Shown piece after piece: positions 34,972-44,800 of a DNA stretch of 64,000 nucleotides. The translations under genes were made by a program, and so were the position numbers. Positions within the stretch are counted from its first letter, which is position 1. Each line of letters starts with the position of its first letter. Source of the stretch: UBA1309 sp047605645 (GTDB taxonomy: Bacteria > Bacteroidota > Bacteroidia > Bacteroidales > Dysgonomonadaceae); the NCBI GenBank assembly GCA_047605645.1, contig JASGFJ010000009.1, positions 1 to 64,000 of the forward strand, given 5' to 3'. Under the pieces are notes generated by a model. It made no database searches and had not been told where the DNA came from. It saw only the letters and a program-made list of their open reading frames with translations.

Positions 34972-36594
34972 CTATTTTTCAGAAATAGTATCAATAATAT
35001 GGAAGTAATCGAAATCAACATATCCTCCCGGATTTTTCGAGGAATAGTTATACAATCCAAAACGATACCCCATAAAATGTTCCATCAGTGTATATTCCAT
35101 TTTAAGCGGACCGCCAATCACTTTCCAGGTTTTACCGTCAAGGCTGTAAAAAAATCTAGCCACATCCATTTTATTCCTAAAATCACATTCTATTTTCAGG
35201 AAAACCACATTCTGAGATAATTTAACACTCTCCAATTCCGTCGGGTTGTCGGTTTTATTACTCACCATGTAAACGCATTTGGTTCCATTTTGTACTTTTA
35301 CGCCCACCAAACCGAACTTGCGCTGCAATGCACATAAGCCTGCATAGTCACCTTCTTTTAAGTTTGTAACATCCACTTTGGTTATGCCAGAACATACGGG
35401 GCCAAAAGTACGTTGAGTCAGCGTGTTTCTTGCTTTCAAGAACAAAGTATCTATTCTGTTTGTCTTAAGTCGTAGAAAGCCTTTACGTTCTGTAACCGAC
35501 CAAAGTGAATTATCCGGATTGTGATTCCACTGCCAAACCAATGGTAAAGCAGCCTCCCCTTTCTTTCGGTCAAATTCATCGTTGTTTACAATAAAAGGAA
35601 TGACCCCTTTGCTGGCGGGAAGATCAAGCACTGTCGGAGCTTTTCCATTTACTCCGAAAACCGGCCAGCTATCTTCCCACTGAACAGGTACGAGATATGG
35701 AATACGGCCTACTGCTCCACAATCCTGAAACAAATAAGAAAACCAACGTCCATCAGGCGTATCAATAAGACCTCCTTGAGCCAACCCCTTATCTTTGAGT
35801 GCCACTTTTCCCTCCCAAGGGCCGTTTAAGTTATCGGCCCGATGTAAAACGACAGTACGCATGCTTCCATTTCCACTCGGCCAGGTTATGTTTAGGAGAT
35901 AATATTTCCCTTTCACTTTAAACAATTGGGATCCCTCGGCTCCCAGCCCCCCATTTCCGGAAGGAGCGCTGGCATTTTCGATAAGGACACGATTGGTCTC
36001 CGGCTTCACACCTGTCATATCCTTGTTTAATTCGACAATACTTAATTTACCATTTCCATAAATCAGGTAGTTGCGTCCATCTTCATCCAAAAACAGGTTG
36101 CAGTCATGATAAGCCGGCTTGAAAGAAACAGACTTCCACGGTCCTTTTTCAATATCCCTGGTTGTATAGATGTATGTTTTATCGGTGGTTTGAGCAAAAG
36201 TTGTTACATAGAACAAGCCTTTGTGATAACGAATTGTACTAGCCCACGATCCTTTGCCATACGTACTTTTGCCATTGACCAAATTCAGTGCGTCTACATT
36301 GGCCAGTGTATCGTAAGCATAATTGATTATTTTCCAGTTAACCAAATCTTTCGATTTCATAATAGGCACACCCGGACTCATGTGCATAGTGGTACTGCTC
36401 ATATAATAAGCATCGCCGACACGAATCATCGACATATCAGGCACATCGGAGTAAATCAACGGATTTGTAAAAGAGGATTCCACGACTCGTTGTTTAGTGA
36501 CAGGCTTTTTTATCACTTTACTTTTTTGCGCATCAACTTTAGCTCCTCCCAAAACAAAAAGAAGTAAGAAGAGCAGAATAGATTGTTTTTTCAT
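34972..36594 (-). CDS. GH43 (subfamily 12-like) alpha-L-arabinofuranosidase
   Basis: A 540-residue secreted enzyme: signal peptide (MKKQSILLFLLLFVLGGAKVDA), a GH43 propeller, and a C-terminal concanavalin-like beta-sandwich of about 200 residues. The propeller begins NPLIYSDVPDMSMIRVGDAYYMSSTTMH, a form typical of subfamily 12 and of the BoGH43 arabinofuranosidases from xyloglucan loci. The acidic residues are in SDVPDMS, CNLFLDEDG and GLGAEGSQ. It most likely cleaves arabinose side chains, and differs in architecture from the two GH43-CBM6 enzymes at 21.6-24.8 kb. It is followed by the convergent spacer and preceded by a 268-nt gap after GH51. Confidence 0.87.
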   Translation of the reverse strand: MKKQSILLFLLLFVLGGAKVDAQKSKVIKKPVTKQRVVESSFTNPLIYSDVPDMSMIRVGDAYYMSSTTMHMSPGVPIMKSKDLVNWKIINYAYDTLANVDALNLVNGKSTYGKGSWASTIRYHKGLFYVTTFAQTTDKTYIYTTRDIEKGPWKSVSFKPAYHDCNLFLDEDGRNYLIYGNGKLSIVELNKDMTGVKPETNRVLIENASAPSGNGGLGAEGSQLFKVKGKYYLLNITWPSGNGSMRTVVLHRADNLNGPWEGKVALKDKGLAQGGLIDTPDGRWFSYLFQDCGAVGRIPYLVPVQWEDSWPVFGVNGKAPTVLDLPASKGVIPFIVNNDEFDRKKGEAALPLVWQWNHNPDNSLWSVTERKGFLRLKTNRIDTLFLKARNTLTQRTFGPVCSGITKVDVTNLKEGDYAGLCALQRKFGLVGVKVQNGTKCVYMVSNKTDNPTELESVKLSQNVVFLKIECDFRNKMDVARFFYSLDGKTWKVIGGPLKMEYTLMEHFMGYRFGLYNYSSKNPGGYVDFDYFHIIDTISEK

Positions 36595-36862
36595 AGTTTA
36601 ACCAATAATTTTTAATGTATTTCAAATACATATTTCTCTGCATATCATCAAAAGGTACTGATATGGTTTTTCTTAATTATCTTTCTTCAGTTGTATAAGA
36701 ATAATGCAATGAATTATAGAGAATTCAATGAATTTCAAGACATTCCTTGTGATATACTCCTCCCTACATTATTTTCATTATCTACACTTGTAAACTCAAG
36801 AAATAATGAACAAACTGTTTTATATTTATTTCCGCATTATCCAATTTATTAACAGCATCTTA

Positions 36863-38815
36863 TCATCTGGTTTTAATTCTTATAACCGTCAGAGACATCG
36901 CCGGAGTTGAATATTCAAAGTGTTTACTCACCTTGAATGTCGATTTAGAAGGAACGATCTTCTGAGAGTCGGCAAATGTATTTTCATCATCACCATTCCC
37001 CGACAATACCGTTTTTTCGGCCTGCGGCAGCATTTTCTTAAATCCTTCCAAATGCACATTCATCGTTCCGGGCGTTGTTCCGAAATTCACCAGTTTTAGA
37101 ATAATATCGCCGGTCTTACTATCTTTCACACAAGAGGCAGCTAAAGTATTGTCCTGTTCATCTTTCGATATCACATTGTCAAAATAAAAGTCCCCCTGAT
37201 TGGATGAAAACATTTTTTGCACATAGTAATTGGGAGTAAGACAGATGTGAATGTTATCGAAAAATATCATATCGGTTTTCCACTGCGTAAAATTTCTTTT
37301 GGCAAGAAGTGGTGCGTACGATGCAAGCCTTACGATATCACCATTCCGTTCAAGACCTGTCATATAAGCAGCCTCAGCAAGAGCATTCGTCATCTTGTTG
37401 CCCCAGGAAGCATATTCGCCCAGATATACTTCACTCGATTTTCGGTCGTAAAAATCGTATCGTTTTTGATTTGATATAAACCAGTTGGGTTCAGTATAAT
37501 AATGTTCATCCACAATTGGTATATTTAGTTTTCTTGCCAGTTTCCAACCTTTCTCAAAATCTTCACCCTGGGAGGAAGGCCCTACTGTACCAATAACGGT
37601 AATTTCCGGATGTTTTTCTTTCATAACATTGAAAATCATAGCAAAGCGTTCCTCAAACTCAGGCGTAATTTTGTCTTCATTGCCAATACCAATATATTGC
37701 AGATGAAATGGGGCCGGATGCCCTGCCGCAGCTCGTTTAGCTCCCCATGTGGAAGTTACAGATCCATTCGCCCATTCAACGAGATCCAGTACTTCCTGAA
37801 TATACTCCGGCATCTCTTCAAGTGGGAGCGCACGTTGTCCGGCACCGCCAATGCGATAAGCTCCTCCCGAATTCTGGCAACTGACAGCTGCAGGTATCAC
37901 AGGTAGAGGCTTTGCTCCGATATCTTCGCAGAACTGAAAATATTCAAAATAACCCAGCCCCACCGTTTGGTGATACCCCCAGATATTGCGTTGCTCCAAG
38001 CGTTGTTCTACCGGACCTATCGTATTTTTCCAGCGATACATATTTCCCAATCCATCTCCATGTGCGAGACAGCCACCCGGAAAGCGGATAAATTTGGGTT
38101 TCATGTCGGCAAGTACTTGAGCCAGATCAGCCCGCAAGCCATTGGGTCTGTTTTTAAATGTTTTTTGAGGGAAAAGAGACACCACATCCAATGCAATCTT
38201 GCTTTCGCTAACAATAGAAAAGACCAGATTTGCAGAGTCGCAATTCTCGGTAGGGACAAGAGCGGTGGTATATTTTTTCCAATTACTGTCAGAAGTCGAC
38301 AATCTACCTTCGGCAATCACTTTCCCTTTTGATGTTTGCAGTGTTACGATGATGGAAGCAGGAGTTTGGCTAAGCTGCCTGGCAAACATAGAAAAGTTGT
38401 ATGTATCATTTGCTTTCACCACTATTCCGGCAAAACCGGGATTTTTTAATCCCACAGAGCCGCCCGGGCGGATATGCTCAACATCCAAAACAACATAATG
38501 AGGATTATTGGGATGAATGGGAGTTGAAGTTTCAACACTGATCCTCCCATAGGAGTACCCTGTTGAGAAATACTCCCAGAAAGATAAAGGATTCCAGTCT
38601 TTTTGTTCTGTAGGCGAATACTCAAATGACCTGTTCTGAATTAGTTCGGCATAGAGCCCTCCGTCAGCAGCATAATTAATGTCTTCAAAAAATAGTCCGA
38701 ATAAATCAGAACTGATTTTTTTACCATCTTGTGCTGTCTTGGCAGTTAAGGTCATTGAAATCAAATACAATCCGAGCAATACTATATTGCTGATTTTTAG
38801 TTTCATTAGCTTCAT
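36863..38815 (-). CDS. GH51 alpha-L-arabinofuranosidase
   Basis: A 650-residue family 51 enzyme with an N-terminal signal (MKLMKLKISNIVLLGLYLISMTLTA; M4 is an alternative start). An N-terminal carbohydrate-binding domain (FFEDINYAADGGLYAELIQNRSFEY ... GGSVGLKNPGF) precedes the catalytic barrel. The acid/base is E380 in IGNEDK and the nucleophile E467 in YLGEYAS; the oxyanion-side RFPGGC motif is also present. It releases terminal arabinofuranose from arabinan, arabinoxylan or xyloglucan side chains. It is 110 nt downstream of the GH29 gene on the same strand and likely cotranscribed. Confidence 0.92.
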   Translation of the reverse strand: MKLMKLKISNIVLLGLYLISMTLTAKTAQDGKKISSDLFGLFFEDINYAADGGLYAELIQNRSFEYSPTEQKDWNPLSFWEYFSTGYSYGRISVETSTPIHPNNPHYVVLDVEHIRPGGSVGLKNPGFAGIVVKANDTYNFSMFARQLSQTPASIIVTLQTSKGKVIAEGRLSTSDSNWKKYTTALVPTENCDSANLVFSIVSESKIALDVVSLFPQKTFKNRPNGLRADLAQVLADMKPKFIRFPGGCLAHGDGLGNMYRWKNTIGPVEQRLEQRNIWGYHQTVGLGYFEYFQFCEDIGAKPLPVIPAAVSCQNSGGAYRIGGAGQRALPLEEMPEYIQEVLDLVEWANGSVTSTWGAKRAAAGHPAPFHLQYIGIGNEDKITPEFEERFAMIFNVMKEKHPEITVIGTVGPSSQGEDFEKGWKLARKLNIPIVDEHYYTEPNWFISNQKRYDFYDRKSSEVYLGEYASWGNKMTNALAEAAYMTGLERNGDIVRLASYAPLLAKRNFTQWKTDMIFFDNIHICLTPNYYVQKMFSSNQGDFYFDNVISKDEQDNTLAASCVKDSKTGDIILKLVNFGTTPGTMNVHLEGFKKMLPQAEKTVLSGNGDDENTFADSQKIVPSKSTFKVSKHFEYSTPAMSLTVIRIKTR

Positions 38816-38925
38816 TAAAAAATTAAATTGCTTTTGCTTTTTTTATCACACGATACGAATTAACTACATTAAATAAACCTATTTAAATATTCAATTTTAC
38901 GTATCAAAAATCTATATCCAGATGA

Positions 38926-40698
38926 TTAATCCACTTTAAATACTACCGATGTCGCATAAGGCATTTCCTGCGGGCAAGTAATAGCTAAACCATCTGCTTC
39001 CTGTTTCCAGTTCAACTTTCCGTTGTAGCCAAGCAGTTGTACCGATTTGACAGCTTTTCCCAGATAGTTAGCATCGGTACCAAGCGACTTGATCTTAACA
39101 GAAGAACCTGATGCAGGCACATTCATGCAGAAAGCATAAAGTGCTCCGTTTTTACCGACAGTGAAGCGAATATCCTGTGCATCAAACTTAAATTCGGCGT
39201 GTTTACGCTGCAAAGCACCTCCAGGCAACATTTTAAGTTTACCATCCACAATCTCTCCTTCACCGGGAATTTTCCAGGCATGACTTCCATACACAGCTTC
39301 TCCGTTGCGCTTCATCCAAACACCAAGTTCTTTTAGCATTTTAACACATTCATCTTCTAATGAACCATCGGGGCGTATGGGGATAGACAATGCAGCATTT
39401 CCGTCGCGAGCTATCACTTCAATAATATAGCGTATCATCATCCCTGAATTGTACGTAAAATTAGGAGCATAAAACCAATCCCCGATGGGAGCTTCGCCAA
39501 TCCAAGGCTGGTCTGTTTTAATAGAAGCCGGAATTCCAAATTCTTCCGTATTTACAGTTCCATTCGTTTTATGCCGGAATTTAACAATACTAAAGGTATT
39601 CACCTGCCCACGGCTCTTAAGAGTACGGTTATAAAAATCAGCCATTACCAGCGGCATGGCATTGGTTTTGATTCCGGTTCCGGTACCGTCTCCGGTAAAA
39701 GGCCCCTGAGCTGTCCCGTCGGTATAAATAAAATCAGGCTGATAATGTTCTACCACATCCATCATGCGCAAAGCCCATTGGGTAGTATACCATTTGGCGT
39801 ATTCAATATGATTTGCAAAAATACCTGCCGGTGGCGGAGACCAACCAGATGCCGCAGCTTTAGCCACTCCTTTGTATTCGCGTAAATCAATTCCATAAAG
39901 CAAACGCGGATCGTATCCTTCCCACCATTTGCCTTTTCCGTCGGCAAGAGTAAGATGTCCATCGTAAGGAACTCCTTTTTTATCCCCCTCGGCATCGCTT
40001 CCAAAAGCTGTTTGCCACCACCACCAGGTGTATTCATGATGGAAAGTTACTCCAAAATGCATGCCACTGGCCCGGCAAGCCTTAGCCCACTCACCTATTA
40101 AGTCGCGTTTGGGCCCGATGTTAACCGAGTTCCATGGTTGATAACGGGAATCCCACATATCGAAGTTATCATGATGCACTCCCTGAATCATTAAAAAACG
40201 TGCGCCCGACTCCTCGTATAATTTTGTTAAAGCAGCCGGATCAAGTTTGGACGGATTCCAGTTTTTAAGAACATCTTTGTATCCGACTTCCGAAGGATGC
40301 CCAAAGCGTTTAAGATGATTCTTGTAAGCTAAGTGCCCCTGCTTGTATAGGTTGCGGGCATACCAATCACCACTTTCTCCAGCCGATTGCGGTCCAAAAT
40401 GTACCCAAATACCGAATTTTGCTTCACGCAACCATGCGGGATCACCCGGATAATTTTTCTCAATAGACTCCCAGTTGGGTTCAAAAGGGCCTGGACTAAC
40501 AGGTATATCCAGCTTTATCTCAGGAAAAGTCTCTGAATCGTTCATCGGCACTGTATCGATTCCAATTGGTCTCTGAACAGCAGGCATTGCAGGAAGTTTA
40601 TCCGGAAGTGTAGACTTTCTGCTGACTTTAGTTTTCTGTGCATTGACATTCAGGGCCAATGCACCGATTAACATCACAATTCCAATTTTCATTCTCAT
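38926..40698 (-). CDS. GH29 alpha-L-fucosidase
   Basis: A 590-residue secreted family 29 enzyme (signal peptide MRMKIGIVMLIGALALNVNA). The barrel is seen in AKFGIWVHFGPQSAGESGDWYARN, GVHHDNFDMWDS and the nucleophile strand DFIYTDG with D327; a C-terminal beta domain follows. The acid/base is not conserved between GH29 enzymes and I cannot assign it. It removes terminal alpha-fucose, as found on fucosylated xyloglucan or host glycans. A decayed pseudogene whose head resembles this enzyme lies immediately upstream, probably from an old duplication. Confidence 0.9.
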   Translation of the reverse strand: MRMKIGIVMLIGALALNVNAQKTKVSRKSTLPDKLPAMPAVQRPIGIDTVPMNDSETFPEIKLDIPVSPGPFEPNWESIEKNYPGDPAWLREAKFGIWVHFGPQSAGESGDWYARNLYKQGHLAYKNHLKRFGHPSEVGYKDVLKNWNPSKLDPAALTKLYEESGARFLMIQGVHHDNFDMWDSRYQPWNSVNIGPKRDLIGEWAKACRASGMHFGVTFHHEYTWWWWQTAFGSDAEGDKKGVPYDGHLTLADGKGKWWEGYDPRLLYGIDLREYKGVAKAAASGWSPPPAGIFANHIEYAKWYTTQWALRMMDVVEHYQPDFIYTDGTAQGPFTGDGTGTGIKTNAMPLVMADFYNRTLKSRGQVNTFSIVKFRHKTNGTVNTEEFGIPASIKTDQPWIGEAPIGDWFYAPNFTYNSGMMIRYIIEVIARDGNAALSIPIRPDGSLEDECVKMLKELGVWMKRNGEAVYGSHAWKIPGEGEIVDGKLKMLPGGALQRKHAEFKFDAQDIRFTVGKNGALYAFCMNVPASGSSVKIKSLGTDANYLGKAVKSVQLLGYNGKLNWKQEADGLAITCPQEMPYATSVVFKVD

Positions 40699-40888
40699 GA
40701 TTCATTTATTAGAGTTTATAGTATATATATAATTATCAATGTTCGGCGAAACAACCCGCTTCTTTATATAGTATATATCAACTATGCGACGAAACAAAAA
40801 TCATTTTAAAACTAGCTGGTAATACTTAAGCTCAATGCTGATTGCGTACAATACCTAAGCGATTCAGATATAGATGATTGCTATTTTT
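40699..40888. promoter_or_regulatory. Upstream region of the GH29 gene with repeated tagtatata motif
   Basis: The tract atagtatatat occurs twice (about 40717-40730 and 40768-40780), about 50 nt apart, just before the first gene of the enzyme run. They could be regulator half-sites but may only be AT-rich coincidence. Confidence 0.35.
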
Positions 40889-41598
40889 CTATCTTATCGC
40901 AGAAGGCTCGAGATACTTTCTTCTCAATCCCCCTCAATCAATTCCTCCTCGTTGGGTAATCATCTCCGGATCACCACAAGTCAGCGTGAGAATATGAGCA
41001 GGATGCACTTTTTTTACCAGGAAACGGGCAGTTGTCACAACACTGTTTTACAATACCCGATCCTTCTAGGAGTCGGAGTATGCTTTATGATCGTTTTGTG
41101 ATACAACCGCAGGACTTCCATCGACCGAAATACCATACCGTGTGCTTTTGCCTTTGTAGAGCGCCCAGAATGGCAAACTGTAGACATGAACAGTAACCGA
41201 ATCAAATGTAACGCCTTTAAATTCATCTTCCACGCATGTGCCATCCAGATTTTCAGGGTCAACAGCTTGTTCAGTTGCTTCTCCTAACTGCAGTGCACAC
41301 CAGTCATAACCAACACCATCCATCCTTCGGGTACTCCATACACCTCCGTATGATGTTTACGCTCGTTGGTATTTTTACCATATATATTACGCGGATCCCA
41401 TTCGTTGGCATAAGCCGATACCGCAAAAACACTCCAATGAAAGTAAATACCGAATTTGGCATCTTTAAACCACTCGGGAACAGGTTTTGCTTTTTCAAGC
41501 GATTCGAATGTCGGTTGGAATGATGGTTCCTGTGCCTGGACCAGGATGTTGCTGGTTAAAATAACAATGAGCAAAACAAAAACCTTTAAGTGCTTCAT
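40889..41598 (-). pseudogene. Chimeric decayed gene: GH29 N-terminus joined to an unrelated glycoside hydrolase C-terminus
   Basis: The 5' part (41598 to about 41320) has a signal peptide and the start of a GH29 barrel (WFKDAKFGIYFHWSVFAVSAYANEWDPRN, then VYGVPEGW), but breaks off at the point where the real fucosidase continues. A different frame then reads LQLGEATEQAVDPENLDG ... LYKGKSTRYGISVDGSPAVV and, through three in-frame stops (TAG, TAA, TGA where W or Q would be expected), NSVVTTARFLVKKVHPAHILTLTCGDPEMITQR to 40889. The tail looks like the end domain of a larger debranching enzyme (GH115 or similar; family by eye). The gene was made by an internal deletion or recombination and has since decayed. 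Confidence 0.8.
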
Positions 41599-41887
41599 GA
41601 TAGATTAGATATAAGAAGATTTACACATGCAAAAGTAATCGTATAAACAGGTAACCACCTCTCGAATTTGGATATTTCATTCTAAATTTTAGATATAAAT
41701 TCAATAAAATAAAGATGCTCCTACGAATTAGAGATATCTGTATTGAGGGTTGGCAGAGCTTCATTGGGCTAGTACTTCTTATTGAATAGAGAAGCACAAT
41801 AGCAGATTTATTACAACGAGTAAAAAATTCGGCGAATTATCCCTTTTTTCAAAGAGTGTATTATCTTATACTTTGCTAAAAAAAGGA

Positions 41888-44800
41888 TTAAAACTCCGTC
41901 GGTGATTTTCCAAAATGTTTTTTAAAAACGACTCCAAAATAACTACTGCTGGAGAATCCGCAAAGTTCACTTATCTCTGTAATAGTATATGTATGTGCCT
42001 TCAGTAATTCAGCTGCATAGTTTAAGCGAAATGCTTTGATCATGTCTAAAGGCGACTGCCCTGTTAAAGATTTCAATTTCTTGTATAGAAGCGAAGTACT
42101 GACATTCATTGCCGAGGCAAATTCAATTTTCCCGAAATCAGGATTACTTAAATTCAACTGAATCACTTCCACCGCCTTTTTTATAAACTGGTCGTTAAGT
42201 TCGTTTGAGAATATCGGCAGTTCATCTTCTGATTGAGAAGTAAATTTCAAAGCTTTATCCCGTACAATCTCTCTGTTTTTGACAATCGACTTTATTCTTT
42301 GAGATAAAATTTTCATGTCAAATGGCTTCGTGATGTAATCATCGGCTCCCAGCCCCAGTCCCTTTAACTGAGCTGATTTTCCCGATAGGGCAGTGAGTAG
42401 AATTACCGGAATATGCGATGTTTCAAATGTCGATTTTATTCGTTTGCAGAGCTCTAATCCATCCATGCCCGGCATCATCACATCGGAGATTACTAAATGG
42501 GGAGCTTCCTTCAGAATCTGATTCCAGGCTTGCCCTCCATCCGTTGCAACAGAAATTTTGTATTGCTCCTGAAACGAATGTTTCAGGAAATCCTGTAGTT
42601 CATCATTATCTTCAACAATCAGTATATGCGTCTTATTCTTGTGGAAATATTCATTCTCCGGCATACACACAACCTCATTTTTATTGGGTGTATCTGCTAA
42701 CTTTATTTCATGTCCTTGTTCTGAATGACGTGGAATTACAATTTCGAATACGGATCCTTCATTTTCTTTACTGAAAAACTCAACCTTTCCTTTATGCATG
42801 GATACATATTTCCGGACTAATAACAATCCGATCCCGGAACCTATCACTTTTGAGTTGATAGCATTATCTCCTCTGTAGAACTCCCGAAACAATTTCTTTT
42901 GATCATTAGCAGAAATACCTAATCCGTAATCTTTTACAACCAATCGCCACTGATTATCCCCACCATTCAGATGAATATCAATTTGACTGTCTGCATGAGA
43001 ATATTTAATAGCATTTAAAACGAGGTTGTCTATAATTCTTTCAATTTTTATTTCATCAATATCTGAGTAATAAACCTCTGTATTTTTAGTAAAGATTAAT
43101 TCTATATTTTTTTTAGAAGCTGATGCTCTGTGCATTTGAATCCTTTGGAAAACAATTTCCACCAAATCGTTCACGGTAAGGATAAGTTGTTCTTTCTCGT
43201 TATCTGCTTTTTGGAAATCAAGTAACTGATTGGTTATTTGCAATAATTTCTCCGATTGCCTCCATGTTATGTTTAAAAAGTAACGTGATTTACCCGTTAA
43301 TTCCGGAGCTTTATTGAGTTCTTCAATGGGTGCTGTGATGAGAGTCAGGGCTGTACGTATATCGTGGGCAGTGTTTGCAAAGAAATTAATCTTATCATCT
43401 GCATGTTGTTGCTTCAATTGATTGACATAATACCTGAAAGAGATATAAATAACGTATGCTATCGTCAAGAAAACAAGCAAATAAAACCACCAGGTAGCCC
43501 AAAACGGAAGAGCAACCTGTATATTGATCAAACGTTCATCTATGATTTTTGTAAACGAATTATCATACATCCTGATTTTAAGTTGAAACCTGCCTCCGGG
43601 AATATTTGAATAATTGATCATTCTATTCCTGGATGGAGTATTCCAATCTTTATCAATTCCCTCCATTTTCCAGGATATTTTTGACTGTGCGGAGTTAATA
43701 GCCATTGGAAGCACCTCTATTGTCAATACGTTTTGGTTGTAATCCAAGGATATATCCCTTTTCTTATCCACTAAAGTCCCATTTAATAATTTAGGGTATT
43801 CCCGTATCGATTTACCGGCAATATAAATATCCTGAATATATATTCGTCCATTCAATTGATCTTGATGTAATGTTTTAGGATTAAACATATAAGCACCTTT
43901 GTTGGTACCCCATATCAAACTTCCATTTTTTAATTTCAAACAAGCATTGGCATTGAACGATGTATTTGCCAGCGAAAGGACAGACGAATAGCTATATATT
44001 TTATTGTCTGCGAGGTTATATTTGCAAAGCCCATTCTCTGTTCCCAACCACAAAAAAACATTATCGTAAAGAATACTGTTTACATAGTTTGAAAGGAGTC
44101 CGGATTCTGTGGTAATTTTTTTTACAGTCTTTTTCTTGTAATTATAACAAATCAAACCATTACCATTGGTTGCAATCCAGATATTATCTCCAATCATGAC
44201 AGCATCTTGTGCGAAGTATTCTCCCCAATAATCAGTTTTACCACTCCGTTTGTCCATGCAAATGAGACCATACGTGCAGAAAATAAGTATTTTATCAGAA
44301 GAAAGTTCCATAAAAAACCGAACGGGTTGAGACTTATACGCTCTGTAGCTTGCATCTTTCGCAAAATAACACATCACATCCTGTAATCCACCAATCCAAA
44401 GATTATTATCCCGATCCTTAAATATATCATAAATAAACTTTCCATTCGGGTTCATATTTTCTTTTGGGTAGTAGTGAATTAATTCTTTTCCTGTATTCCT
44501 ATCTAAAACATAATATCCTGAAGAATACGTCCCCGCCCAAATACGTCCCTGACTGTCTTCACAAAGTGACAGAAAAACCTGTGCCTGTTCTTTGCTGTTC
44601 TGAAAGTACGTATTCCACTTATTTGATGCGACTCTCCAACGACTGATACCATTATTGGTAGCAAACCAGATATCACCTTGAGAGTCTTCCAGAATTTTAT
44701 TTACATTATTGTTTATTAACGAATTACCATCATTAACACTGTGAGCCAGATGGACAATAGATGAAAAATTCTGCTCGCAAAAAGATAAACCGCCACTGTA

